Origin: Treponema sp.
GTDB taxonomy: Bacteria; Spirochaetota; Spirochaetia; Treponematales; Breznakiellaceae
DNA: 39,848 bases
Direction of reading: 5' to 3'
Assembly (NCBI GenBank): GCA_031268245.1
Contig: JAIRXN010000104.1
Location: 1-39,848, forward strand
The translations under genes and the position numbers were made by a program. Below are positions 23,978 through 32,137 of this stretch, in pieces. Below the pieces are notes generated by a model. It saw only the letters and a list, made by a program, of their open reading frames with translations. It was not told the DNA's origin and did no database searches. The number at the start of each line of letters is the position of its first letter. Position 1 is the stretch's first letter.

Positions 23978-25204
23978 ATGCTTTCCTCTCTCTACATCCA
24001 TGTTCCCTTCTGTATCGCAAAATGCGATTACTGCGATTTTTATTCGATACCGGTAAAAGCCGGGGACGAAAGAATTGGACGCTGCATTGAAAAGATTCTC
24101 TGCAGTACGGAAGCGGAGCTGGAGCGTTTTCGGGTAGAATCAATACCGTCAATATATATCGGGGGAGGAACCCCTTCCATGCTTGGCGCGCAGAGGATGA
24201 CGGAACTGCTGCTGGGTCTTTCCGGCATCCTTTCCCGGCGGAGTATTCCTTTTCACCCGGAGTTTACTGTTGAGGCAAATCCCGAATCCGCGGACAGGGA
24301 TTTCCTTTCCTGCTGCCGGGACAGGGGCGTAACGAGGCTTTCCCTTGGGCTGCAGAGTTTCTGCGAATCTACCCGCAGGCAGCTCGGGCGGGCAGGGGAA
24401 AGCGCGGCGCTCTCCCGGAGCCTTGCCCTGGCCTCCGAGTTCTTTCCCGGAAACTTCAACGCGGATCTTATGGCAGGTCTCCCCTGTCAGGATGAAAAGG
24501 AATTGCTTTCCGGTATCGGGAAACTTCTGGAATATGCTCCTTCCCATGTTTCCCTGTACAGTCTTACTGTTGAAGAAGAGACGCCCCTGGCACGGAGGCT
24601 TTCCGAATCTACACTTTCCCTTCCCCCTGCCGAAGAAGCCGACCGGATCTGGATAGCGGGCCGGGACGCCCTGGAAGAAGCCGGTTATGAACAATACGAG
24701 GTTTCAAATTTTGCCCTGCCCGGCAAGAGGAGCTTCCACAACATCCGCTACTGGCGCATGGAAAACTGGCTTGGCACAGGGCCCGCCGCATCGGGAACCA
24801 TTATCGATGAAGAAGCGGGTACCGGCGTGCGTTACACTGTTCCTGCGGATCTGGACGTTTGGCTTTTGGGCCGGGGCGCTGAGGCTGCCGGTGAATTACT
24901 TGACAGGTTTACCCTCATGAAGGAGAGCATCCTCATGGGCTTCCGCTTCATTGAAGGTCCCGATCCCTTTCTTTTCCGCTGCCGTTTTGGCCTGGATATC
25001 GAAGAGGCAATTCCCGGAACTCTTGAAAAATGGCGCAGGAGAGGTTTTGTTAAAAAAAATGCATCCGCGATGACAGGGGAAGGTCTCCTTTTTCTTGATT
25101 CCTTTGTCATCGATGCGTTTAACGAACTTGAGTCTATTCTCCCTGCCGGCTGTTCCGGTAGCGTTCCGAAAATTCCCGGGGGGTCACATGGGAGAATTTT
25201 TTAA
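23978..25204 (+). CDS. hemW: HemW-type radical SAM haem chaperone
   Basis: This 408-residue protein belongs to the HemW/HemN-like radical SAM family. The [4Fe-4S] ligands are C12, C16 and C19 (CIAKCDYC), followed by the family's YIGGGTPSML, FTVEANPES, RLSLGLQSF and NADLMAGLPCQ stretches. A HemW rather than HemN function is suggested by CxxxCxxC without the extra cysteine of HemN (CxxxCxxCxC). The C-terminus runs about 20 residues past the usual end. It overlaps the convergent AraC-type gene by 71 bases, so the last residues may not be conserved. The start is three bases after the preceding gene. Confidence 0.92.
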   Translation: MLSSLYIHVPFCIAKCDYCDFYSIPVKAGDERIGRCIEKILCSTEAELERFRVESIPSIYIGGGTPSMLGAQRMTELLLGLSGILSRRSIPFHPEFTVEANPESADRDFLSCCRDRGVTRLSLGLQSFCESTRRQLGRAGESAALSRSLALASEFFPGNFNADLMAGLPCQDEKELLSGIGKLLEYAPSHVSLYSLTVEEETPLARRLSESTLSLPPAEEADRIWIAGRDALEEAGYEQYEVSNFALPGKRSFHNIRYWRMENWLGTGPAASGTIIDEEAGTGVRYTVPADLDVWLLGRGAEAAGELLDRFTLMKESILMGFRFIEGPDPFLFRCRFGLDIEEAIPGTLEKWRRRGFVKKNASAMTGEGLLFLDSFVIDAFNELESILPAGCSGSVPKIPGGSHGRIF

Positions 25205-27473
25205 AAAGCCTGTAAAAATAATTGTTATTCTCAATGCCGGTTTTTTTGGCAATTTCGCTTACCGGCAGATCGGTGTTCCGCAGCAGGTTGGCTGCTTTCC
25301 TCATCCTTACATCAATGATGTATTCATTGAGGGATATTCCGGTACTTTCCATAAATTTATACATTACATAACGGTTTGACATTCCCAAAAAATCGCCTAT
25401 CATCTGCGACGAAAGATTCGGATTGCTGTAGTTATTCTGAATATACTCCAGGATTGCACTGACAATTCTGTTTTTCCTGGTGTCCGCGGCGTGTTCCCTC
25501 TTCCCTGTGGCGAGATGGATGTATTGATTCAGCTCCCTGAAAAAGTCGTCCATAAATTCCGCATTGATGACTTTACGGTAAAGTTCGTCTGATTCCTGGC
25601 CCAGGGAGCCGTTTTCATCAGCCTGGGTTACGATCCGGATTACATTGTTTACCAGTTCCATTGTGCAGATTGTACAATTGGTATACTGAAGATGAAGGAG
25701 GCAGTTTTTAATATCCTCCAGGGTGATAAGCGCCGTGGAAAGATCCTTCTTTTTTACAGCCTCAATTAATTTTTCATCCAAATCATAAGGATAATGGAGT
25801 TCTTTATTCTCGATATTTATTCTACACCGTTTCTCGTTTATAAGAGAGTCTTCTCCAAAAATAAAACGGTACTGCAGATATTCCCTGGCCTTCCGGTATA
25901 GTTCGCCAAGATTCAGTACGTTCGCGGCAGCGTCGCTGTATGAAATTGATACGGTAAGTCCCAGGCGCAGCCTGATGATGCCGCGGCAGTTTTCGATAAA
26001 GGGGAGTATCATCTTTTCTTCGGCTTCGGCGATATTTCCGGGAACACGGATAATGATTCCAAGATTTTCACGATCTTCCGTAAAGGAGGCAAAATCACAA
26101 CATTCGCCGGAGAAATTCCGCATAAAATTTCCCACAAGGGAGGAGAGCCCGTTGGCGCCTTCCTTTTCAAATTTATATTTATTTTCCTTGAACCTGTCTA
26201 TCTTAAAGAGGAGTACGAATATATCTCCGGAAATATCCGAAGCAAGCCAGTGGCCGGGAAGGTTTCTTCTGAACTGCCGGTATGTCTCTTCGGTATTGTC
26301 GGTAACCAGCAGAAAAAGCTGGTGCTGGGCAAATATGGGTTCATAAAAGGCAGACTGCCTGAGTAACTTTCTGTTTAGTTCCCCCGCATCCCGGTACATC
26401 TTCTGCAGATATTCAAATTCATTCTCCATTTCCGGAATGCCTGCGTCAGGTTCGGTTTCGGAGATGGAATTGACAAAGCTCAAGACCGGTGAATAAATGC
26501 GCCGTGAAAAGGGAATGAGTATTATTATGCTGATAATGATAAACACCGAACCGAAGACGATATACTCTTTTTGAAGGGTGCTGAGATCCCGGAATACTTT
26601 ATCATGATTCTGGATAATAAACAGATAATTTTCCTGGGCGCCAAGCCGGATTGAGGAAAGAAGATATTTTTTATCTCTGTATTTTCCGGGATGTATGCCT
26701 TCGGTATCATTTTTATGGCTGTCCAAAAAATCCTTAACCAAAAATTCGGCCGCCTCATCCTGAAGATCCATAGAATTGCTAAAGACAATATCCGTACCGT
26801 TGAACAGATAGATAGAACCGGCATAGGTAATGGATTGCCGGATGGAACTTAAGGTATCCAGGAACCAGCCCGCATCCTGATTAACCGCGATATAGCTGTC
26901 ATTTCCGCTCACCGGATCGGAAAATTGATACATAAAGTAGGAGAAAACCCAGGTTTGGACTTCAAAATCCCCCTGCTTTCTTGTTATCTCTCTGAATATG
27001 GGCTTTAGCCTTGGGATAGACATTTGAGTTTTTATAAAAACACTGAGATCCGTCCCCGAAGAAGGCTCAACATTTTTGGTGGATATCCATTCATTTCTTT
27101 TTTGATTATAGAGCACTATGGAATCAATTGAAGGGTTGGCGGCGATGGTCGTTTCCGTAAGATTTCTCATATAGGTAATAACATCCCGGTAATCCAGATC
27201 CTGACTATAGAGAAACTGTTGGGCGTTATTATGCAGATATACCTCAAGGCATATATTCCCTATCATATTTGTAATATAATCGAAGCGGTAATTCATCTGG
27301 GACAGTACCACATTATTAGAAAAGGAGATGCTGTTTGAGATATTCTTTACGGATATACTGTACGAAATAATAGAAAAAGGTATAAAAAGAACCAGGGTAA
27401 AAATCAGCATAAAGAGGATTATCCGCTTGTAGTAGGATTGTCTTGTCCGCAAGCGCTTGAGCCTTAAACCCAT
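25134..27473 (-). CDS. Membrane-bound AraC-type transcription regulator with extracytoplasmic sensor
   Basis: This 779-residue protein joins a sensor to a DNA-binding domain in one chain. TM1 is at about 17-39 and TM2 at about 304-322, enclosing an extracytoplasmic sensor of roughly 260 residues (Cache-like by layout). A cytoplasmic middle region follows, then two helix-turn-helix units of the AraC/XylS type at about 668-770 (LSSQMIGDFLGMSNRYVMYK, then SEIAKKTGIENNNYFYRLFK). This architecture is common for regulators of LplB/YtcP sugar transporters. It is divergent from exactly such an operon. GGAGGGAG lies just before the ATG. Control of the neighbouring operon is inferred. Confidence 0.92.
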   Translation of the reverse strand: MGLRLKRLRTRQSYYKRIILFMLIFTLVLFIPFSIISYSISVKNISNSISFSNNVVLSQMNYRFDYITNMIGNICLEVYLHNNAQQFLYSQDLDYRDVITYMRNLTETTIAANPSIDSIVLYNQKRNEWISTKNVEPSSGTDLSVFIKTQMSIPRLKPIFREITRKQGDFEVQTWVFSYFMYQFSDPVSGNDSYIAVNQDAGWFLDTLSSIRQSITYAGSIYLFNGTDIVFSNSMDLQDEAAEFLVKDFLDSHKNDTEGIHPGKYRDKKYLLSSIRLGAQENYLFIIQNHDKVFRDLSTLQKEYIVFGSVFIIISIIILIPFSRRIYSPVLSFVNSISETEPDAGIPEMENEFEYLQKMYRDAGELNRKLLRQSAFYEPIFAQHQLFLLVTDNTEETYRQFRRNLPGHWLASDISGDIFVLLFKIDRFKENKYKFEKEGANGLSSLVGNFMRNFSGECCDFASFTEDRENLGIIIRVPGNIAEAEEKMILPFIENCRGIIRLRLGLTVSISYSDAAANVLNLGELYRKAREYLQYRFIFGEDSLINEKRCRINIENKELHYPYDLDEKLIEAVKKKDLSTALITLEDIKNCLLHLQYTNCTICTMELVNNVIRIVTQADENGSLGQESDELYRKVINAEFMDDFFRELNQYIHLATGKREHAADTRKNRIVSAILEYIQNNYSNPNLSSQMIGDFLGMSNRYVMYKFMESTGISLNEYIIDVRMRKAANLLRNTDLPVSEIAKKTGIENNNYFYRLFKKFSHVTPREFSERYRNSRQGE

Positions 27474-27571
27474 TAGACTCCCTCCGGCTTTCAGGATATG
27501 CTATGGCGGAATATTCCGGGAAGCTGCAAATCCGGCATCTATAACTGCAATTTAGACGGTTTTTAATAATC

Positions 27572-27599
27572 TTGCAAGCGTTATATGATCCGGTATGCT
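27572..27599 (+). promoter_or_regulatory. Candidate promoter of the sugar ABC operon
   Basis: TTGCAA (27572-27577), a 16-base spacer and TATGCT (27594-27599) lie upstream of the first permease gene. TTGCAAGCG resembles half of a LacI-family operator. A start of transcription near 27606 would exclude the ATG at 27585 as the translation start. Confidence 0.4.
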
Positions 27600-27671
27600 A
27601 ATCTTACATTCAAACCTGTCAAATTTACAGTAGAAGCTTCAGGGGAACCATTTTATGATAAAGGCTGTATT

Positions 27672-28589
27672 TTGGAGGCTGGTCTGAACCGGAACAAAAA
27701 AAAGATCAATTGGGAGCTTTCTCTTCTGGCCCTGCCGGGACTGGTTTTTCTGGCGGCATTTTACTATGCGCCTCTATTCGGACTTGTCATCCCCTTTAAG
27801 CGCCTTGATTACTCCAGGGGAATATGGGGCAGCGAATGGGTAGGGCTTAAAAACTTTGAATTTTTCTTTAAATCCCAGGATGCGATCCGGGTAACCAGAA
27901 ACACACTGTTTTTGAATTTCATGTTTATTATCATAACCATGGTTCTGGCGGTTACCCTGGCTCTTCTTCTTTTTGGCCTGTCGAAAAATCAGGTAAAGAT
28001 ATACCAGACAACCATGTTCATTCCCTATTTTATTTCCTGGGTGGTGGCAAGCTATGTTCTCTATGCTCTGCTCAATCCTGTTTCAGGTCTCTGGCCTCAT
28101 GCCCTAAAAGCCATGAACATGGAGTTTTCGAATATATATACCGTTCCAAAATACTGGCCCCTGATCCTTACCGTTTCCTATGTCTGGAAAAATGTTGGCT
28201 ATATGACCCTTCTTTTTTATACTGCCCTTATGGGAATTGATGCGACCCAATTCGAGGCCGCCGCTATCGACGGAGCCAACAAAACACAGATCACGTTTCA
28301 TATTTCAATTCCTTTTCTTGTTCCCGTCATAACCCTGCTTGCAATTCTTCAAATAGGGAAAATATTCTATTCGGATTTCGGCATGTTCTATTTTCTTACC
28401 AGGGATTCAGGTCCCATTTATTCTACTACCGATGTAATCGACACCTATGTATACCGGGCGCTGCGCGTTACCGGAAACATCAGCATGGCTTCCGCCGCCG
28501 GTCTTTACCAGTCGGTTGTGGGTTTTATTGCGGTATTCTGTACCAATCTGGCAGTCCGGCGGATAAATCCGGGCAGCGCGATTTTTTAG
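27672..28589 (+). CDS. Sugar ABC transporter permease, LplB type
   Basis: This permease of about 305 residues starts with INWELSLLALPGLVFLAAFY, the usual first helix of the LplB/PotB family, and has about six transmembrane segments. The ATPase-coupling loop is EAAAIDGANKTQITFHISIP. It forms a heterodimer with the next gene product to import oligosaccharides or other large sugars; the ATPase is encoded elsewhere, which is common for this group. The start is uncertain: the reading frame opens at 27585 (no ribosome binding site). A TTG at 27672 has a weak AAAGG upstream and gives the normal family N-terminus. Confidence 0.88.
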   Translation: MEAGLNRNKKKINWELSLLALPGLVFLAAFYYAPLFGLVIPFKRLDYSRGIWGSEWVGLKNFEFFFKSQDAIRVTRNTLFLNFMFIIITMVLAVTLALLLFGLSKNQVKIYQTTMFIPYFISWVVASYVLYALLNPVSGLWPHALKAMNMEFSNIYTVPKYWPLILTVSYVWKNVGYMTLLFYTALMGIDATQFEAAAIDGANKTQITFHISIPFLVPVITLLAILQIGKIFYSDFGMFYFLTRDSGPIYSTTDVIDTYVYRALRVTGNISMASAAGLYQSVVGFIAVFCTNLAVRRINPGSAIF

Positions 28590-28597
28590 GAGCCGGG

Positions 28598-29488
28598 ATG
28601 AGAAGTTATAAAAGAGAAAGCATGCTTGGAAACGTCATTGTCAATGGAATATTCATTTTCCTCAGCCTTTGCTGCCTCCTGCCCCTGCTTCTTATCGTAG
28701 CGGCATCCCTGTCTACCGAAGCGGGGATCAATCTCAAGGGCTACTCCCTTCTGCCGAGGGATTTTTCATTCCAGGCTTACAAGTTTATCCTGCAGAATCC
28801 CCGGCAGATCTTCTATTCCTATGAGGTTACCATTTTTGTTACCGCCGCAGGCAGTTTCTTAAGCCTCCTTTGTACCGGTATGCTGGCCTATGTCATCGCG
28901 CGGAAAGATTTTTATTTTCACCGGCTGTTTTCATTTCTTATTCTTTTTACCCTGCTTTTTTCCGGAGGCATGGTGCCTTCCTATATTATTGTTACCCGTT
29001 ACTATCATCTAAAAGATACGATTCTGGCTCTGATTCTCCCATATATTATTATTCCATGGCATGTTTTTTTAATGAAAGGTTTTTTCAGCGATGTTCCCGT
29101 TTCTCTGATTGAGGCGGCGAAACTGGACGGCGCCAGGGAAGCGTCCATATTTTTCCGCATCATCGTTCCAATTTCCAAACCGGCCTTTGCTACCATCGGC
29201 CTTTTCTGCGCCTTTACCTACTGGAACGACTGGTGGCTCTCCCTGCTCTATATCGACAGCCCGCGTTTGGTATCGCTGCAGTTTTACCTTTACCGGATCA
29301 TGAATACCATTCAGTTTCTGGCGTCTTCCATGGCTTCCCGGAGCATTACCATTGATTTGGGAGATCTTCCCGGGGAGACCGCCCGCATGGCTCTCTGCGT
29401 TCTGGCGGCAGGCCCCATGCTGTTTATATTCCCCTTCTTTCAAAAATACTTTATCCGGGGTCTTACCCTGGGGGCGGTAAAAGAATGA
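28598..29488 (+). CDS. Sugar ABC transporter permease, YtcP/CUT1 type
   Basis: This 296-residue permease is the partner of the LplB-type protein. It begins GNVIVNGIFIFLSLCCLLPL, contains LLPRDFSFQAYKFIL (a family signature), six predicted helices, and the coupling loop EAAKLDGAREASIFFRIIVP. AGGAG lies six bases before the ATG. It is encoded nine bases after the first permease. A gap of about 100 bases with a stable stem-loop separates it from the binding-protein gene. Confidence 0.93.
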   Translation: MRSYKRESMLGNVIVNGIFIFLSLCCLLPLLLIVAASLSTEAGINLKGYSLLPRDFSFQAYKFILQNPRQIFYSYEVTIFVTAAGSFLSLLCTGMLAYVIARKDFYFHRLFSFLILFTLLFSGGMVPSYIIVTRYYHLKDTILALILPYIIIPWHVFLMKGFFSDVPVSLIEAAKLDGAREASIFFRIIVPISKPAFATIGLFCAFTYWNDWWLSLLYIDSPRLVSLQFYLYRIMNTIQFLASSMASRSITIDLGDLPGETARMALCVLAAGPMLFIFPFFQKYFIRGLTLGAVKE

Positions 29489-29525
29489 AGGGATACCACA
29501 GGATATATCCGTGTTATGCGGATTA

Positions 29526-29543
29526 CCGGAACTTGAGTTCCGG
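29526..29543 (+). promoter_or_regulatory. Perfect stem-loop between permease and binding-protein genes
   Basis: CCGGAACT (29526-29533) and AGTTCCGG (29536-29543) form an 8-base inverted repeat with two bases between them (or seven pairs and a tetraloop). A second, weaker GGGC/GCCC hairpin follows. Such elements often stabilise the mRNA end that carries the abundant binding protein. There is no T-run, so termination is unlikely. Confidence 0.5.
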
Positions 29544-29591
29544 AGACGGGGCTTTACGGCCCTGTTCTGAAATAAGAGTAAGGAGAAAGAA

Positions 29592-31064
29592 ATGAAAAAG
29601 ATGGTGTTTTTACTGTTGGCGTTTCTGATGATTTGTCTTCCGGCATTTGCCGGAGGAAGGAGCGACAGGGCTTCGTCCGGCAGCGCGCCCATTCAACTGG
29701 TTTATTATGTGGGCGGACGGGGGCCGCAGGTGGATCTTCCGGCTGTTCTGGAAGAGATTAACAAATACCTTGTGCCGAAAATCGGGTGTACTCTGAAGAT
29801 CATAGAAACCGATTTTGGCAACTATACCCAAAAACTCCAGATGGTCATTGCCAGCGGGGAAGAATTTGATCTTTGTTATACAGCCGACTGGATGGGAGAT
29901 TTCTACGGCAACGTGAGCAAGAACGCATTTGTGGAACTGGACGATCTGATTGATCGGCACGTGCCGGAGCTCAAGACCGATATACCGGCAAATGGATGGA
30001 TGGCGGTCAGGGTGAACGGGAAGATTATGGCGGTTCCCAATCAGCAGATCTGGGCGAGATCCAATGGCTGGGCCGCAGAGCTGGCCTATATTGACCGGTA
30101 CAATTTTAATGCAGCCGGGGTAAAAAAGGTTGAGGATCTGGAACCGCTTCTGGCGGCAATCAAGAAAGATCATCCCGAATGGTATCCTCTTTCCGCTCAT
30201 ACCGACGGGATTCTGGATTTTCTTACCTATTACATGGGGTATGATGAGCTTATCGGGCGGCATATTCCCGGAGTAATTCTCTTTACCGATGAAAATCTCA
30301 AGGCAATCAATCAGTTTGAACTTCCCCAGGTGCAGGCTCACTACCGGCTTATGCGTTCCTGGAACCAGAAAGGTTATATCCGTCCCGATGCCGCAACCGT
30401 TACGGACATCAGCGCCGATTCAAGGGCCGGGAGGCTCCCCGTAGGATTCCCCGGTACCATGAAACCGGGACAGGACGTGCAGGATACGATCAGCAACGGG
30501 GGACGCCCGATTAAAAGTTTCCCCCTGTCTTCCCCTATTCAGACTACCAGCGGTATCACCGGAACCATGACCGCCATAAGCCGGACTTCCAGACATCCCG
30601 ACAAGGCTATCCAGTTCATCAATCTGATGAATTCCGATAAATACCTCTACAATCTTGTTATCAACGGCATTGAAAATAAACATTACACCTGGATAGACAA
30701 GGATTTTATCCGTCCTGTCCCGAACTGCGGTTATACCCCCAATGCCGACTGGATGTACGGTAATCAGTTCCTTGCCCATTTTAAGGAAGGGCAGAGTACC
30801 ACCGACTGGGAAGAAACCATAAAGATTAATGTCGGCGCCAAGCCTTCCCCGGCTTTGGGATTTGTATTCGACCCTATCCCGGTGCAGACTGAAATTGCCG
30901 GGGTGAGCGCGGTGGTTAAGGAGTATGAGCTTTCTCTGGATACCGGCGCCGTAGACCCCGACAGGGTATTGCCGGAATTTCTTGCCAAACTCAAAGGCGC
31001 CGGGAGCGACATTGTAATCGCCGAACTGCAAAAGCAGTTGGACGCGTGGAAGCGATCCAGATAA
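29592..31064 (+). CDS. Extracytoplasmic sugar-binding protein (LipO/DUF3502 type)
   Basis: This 490-residue solute-binding protein completes the ABC importer. The signal peptide is MKKMVFLLLAFLMICLPAFA, followed by GGRSDRAS. No classical lipobox cysteine is at the cleavage site, although C15 lies within the hydrophobic part. The body has the binding-protein pattern (LEEINKYLVPKIGCTLKI, ASGEEFDLCYTADW). The C-terminus, with LGFVFDPIPVQTEIAGV and IVIAELQKQLDAWKRSR, matches the DUF3502-type end of LipO-like proteins. GTAAGGAGAAAG precedes the ATG. The substrate is unknown but likely a complex sugar. Confidence 0.92.
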   Translation: MKKMVFLLLAFLMICLPAFAGGRSDRASSGSAPIQLVYYVGGRGPQVDLPAVLEEINKYLVPKIGCTLKIIETDFGNYTQKLQMVIASGEEFDLCYTADWMGDFYGNVSKNAFVELDDLIDRHVPELKTDIPANGWMAVRVNGKIMAVPNQQIWARSNGWAAELAYIDRYNFNAAGVKKVEDLEPLLAAIKKDHPEWYPLSAHTDGILDFLTYYMGYDELIGRHIPGVILFTDENLKAINQFELPQVQAHYRLMRSWNQKGYIRPDAATVTDISADSRAGRLPVGFPGTMKPGQDVQDTISNGGRPIKSFPLSSPIQTTSGITGTMTAISRTSRHPDKAIQFINLMNSDKYLYNLVINGIENKHYTWIDKDFIRPVPNCGYTPNADWMYGNQFLAHFKEGQSTTDWEETIKINVGAKPSPALGFVFDPIPVQTEIAGVSAVVKEYELSLDTGAVDPDRVLPEFLAKLKGAGSDIVIAELQKQLDAWKRSR

Positions 31065-31074
31065 TAAAGGATCT

Positions 31075-31157
31075 GCTTAGTTCCTAAGGATCTGCGCGGA
31101 AATAACATGACCGTTTGGCCGTGTTATTTCCTTATTGCGTAAGCTTAGTTCCTAAGG
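31075..31157. repeat. Hairpin flanked by a 15-base direct repeat
   Basis: GCTTAGTTCCTAAGG occurs at 31075-31089 and again at 31143-31157; each copy contains the small palindrome CTTAG-TTC-CTAAG. Between them is a 12-pair stem, GGAAATAACATG (31098-31109) with CGTGTTATTTCC (31120-31131), including one G-T pair, followed by CTTATT. The stem could terminate the binding-protein transcript. The repeats could be operators or a target duplication around a small inserted element. Confidence 0.55.
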
Positions 31158-31173
31158 CAAAAGGAAATGTCTA

Positions 31174-32115
31174 ATGCAGTTTGAATTTGAACCGATTGAC
31201 TTTGAAGTATACATAGGCGGATGCGGAGATGCGGCGGTAGATTCAAAAGGCCGTATCTTCGCAGTAAGCATCCCCTATCCGGTTACCGTTTTCAGCCAGG
31301 AAGGAAAGATCCTGAGCCGCTGGCCCGAAGACTGCTGCGGCTGTGCCCACGGAATCTATATAGATGAAAATGATTTTGTCTATATCGCCGATTCCGACTG
31401 GCATGTGTTTTCCAAATTTTCTCCCGGCGGGGATCTCCTCATGCAGGCCGGTACTAAAGGCCGCCCTTCGGCTTCCGGCGCAGAAAAAGGCAACTACAAG
31501 ACCATCAGGCGGGGCGCCGGGCCTTTCTATGCTCCTTCAAAGATAACAGTATCCCCGCGGGGGGAGATCTTTGTGGCTGACGGCTACGGCAATTCCCGTG
31601 TTCATCGTTTTTCCTCCGGCGGGGAACTCCTTGCCTCCTGGGGTGAGCCGGGGGGCGAACCGGGGCAATTCAGGCTGGTACACGGTGTCGGGGTAGATGA
31701 AAATGACAGAGTTTATGTAGCCGACCGTGAAAACGACCGGGTGCAGATCTTCGATACCGAAGGCAGGGTTCTTGATATCTGGAATGATATAAAACGGCCC
31801 GACGGACTCTGTGTTCGGGATGGGATAGTCTATGTACCGGAATTGGGACACCTGGCATATAACGACAACGTCATGTATGAACCTTACGAAAACATGCCCT
31901 GGTCGCAGGTAAGGGTATTTGACACCGAAGGGCATGAGCTTACCCGTTTTGGCGGAGAAGATCCATGGAAGCCGGGGAACCTCTACTCGGCCCATGGAGC
32001 AAACCTCGACCGTGAGGGGAGTCTTTACATTGCCGACTCAGGACTGCCGGCTCCTGAAACCGCCGCTCCGGGCAAAAGGAGGCATGCCCTTCAGAAATAC
32101 AGGCGCATTGCTTAG
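31174..32115 (+). CDS. Cytosolic NHL-repeat beta-propeller protein
   Basis: This 313-residue protein has several NHL repeats. The clearest are HGIYIDENDFVYIADSDWHV (59-78), ITVSPRGEIFVADGYGNSRV followed by HRF, and HGVGVDENDRVYVADRENDR. A Cys-rich DCCGCAHG (53-60) precedes the first clear repeat and could bind a metal. No signal peptide is present. NHL propellers bind ligands, RNA or act as lyases (for example peptidylglycine lyases), so the role is open. As the last gene of a sugar-uptake operon it may act on the imported compound. AAAAGGAAA lies upstream of the ATG. Confidence 0.82.
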   Translation: MQFEFEPIDFEVYIGGCGDAAVDSKGRIFAVSIPYPVTVFSQEGKILSRWPEDCCGCAHGIYIDENDFVYIADSDWHVFSKFSPGGDLLMQAGTKGRPSASGAEKGNYKTIRRGAGPFYAPSKITVSPRGEIFVADGYGNSRVHRFSSGGELLASWGEPGGEPGQFRLVHGVGVDENDRVYVADRENDRVQIFDTEGRVLDIWNDIKRPDGLCVRDGIVYVPELGHLAYNDNVMYEPYENMPWSQVRVFDTEGHELTRFGGEDPWKPGNLYSAHGANLDREGSLYIADSGLPAPETAAPGKRRHALQKYRRIA

Positions 32116-32137
32116 CGGGGACGCGCCGCGCGGAGCC

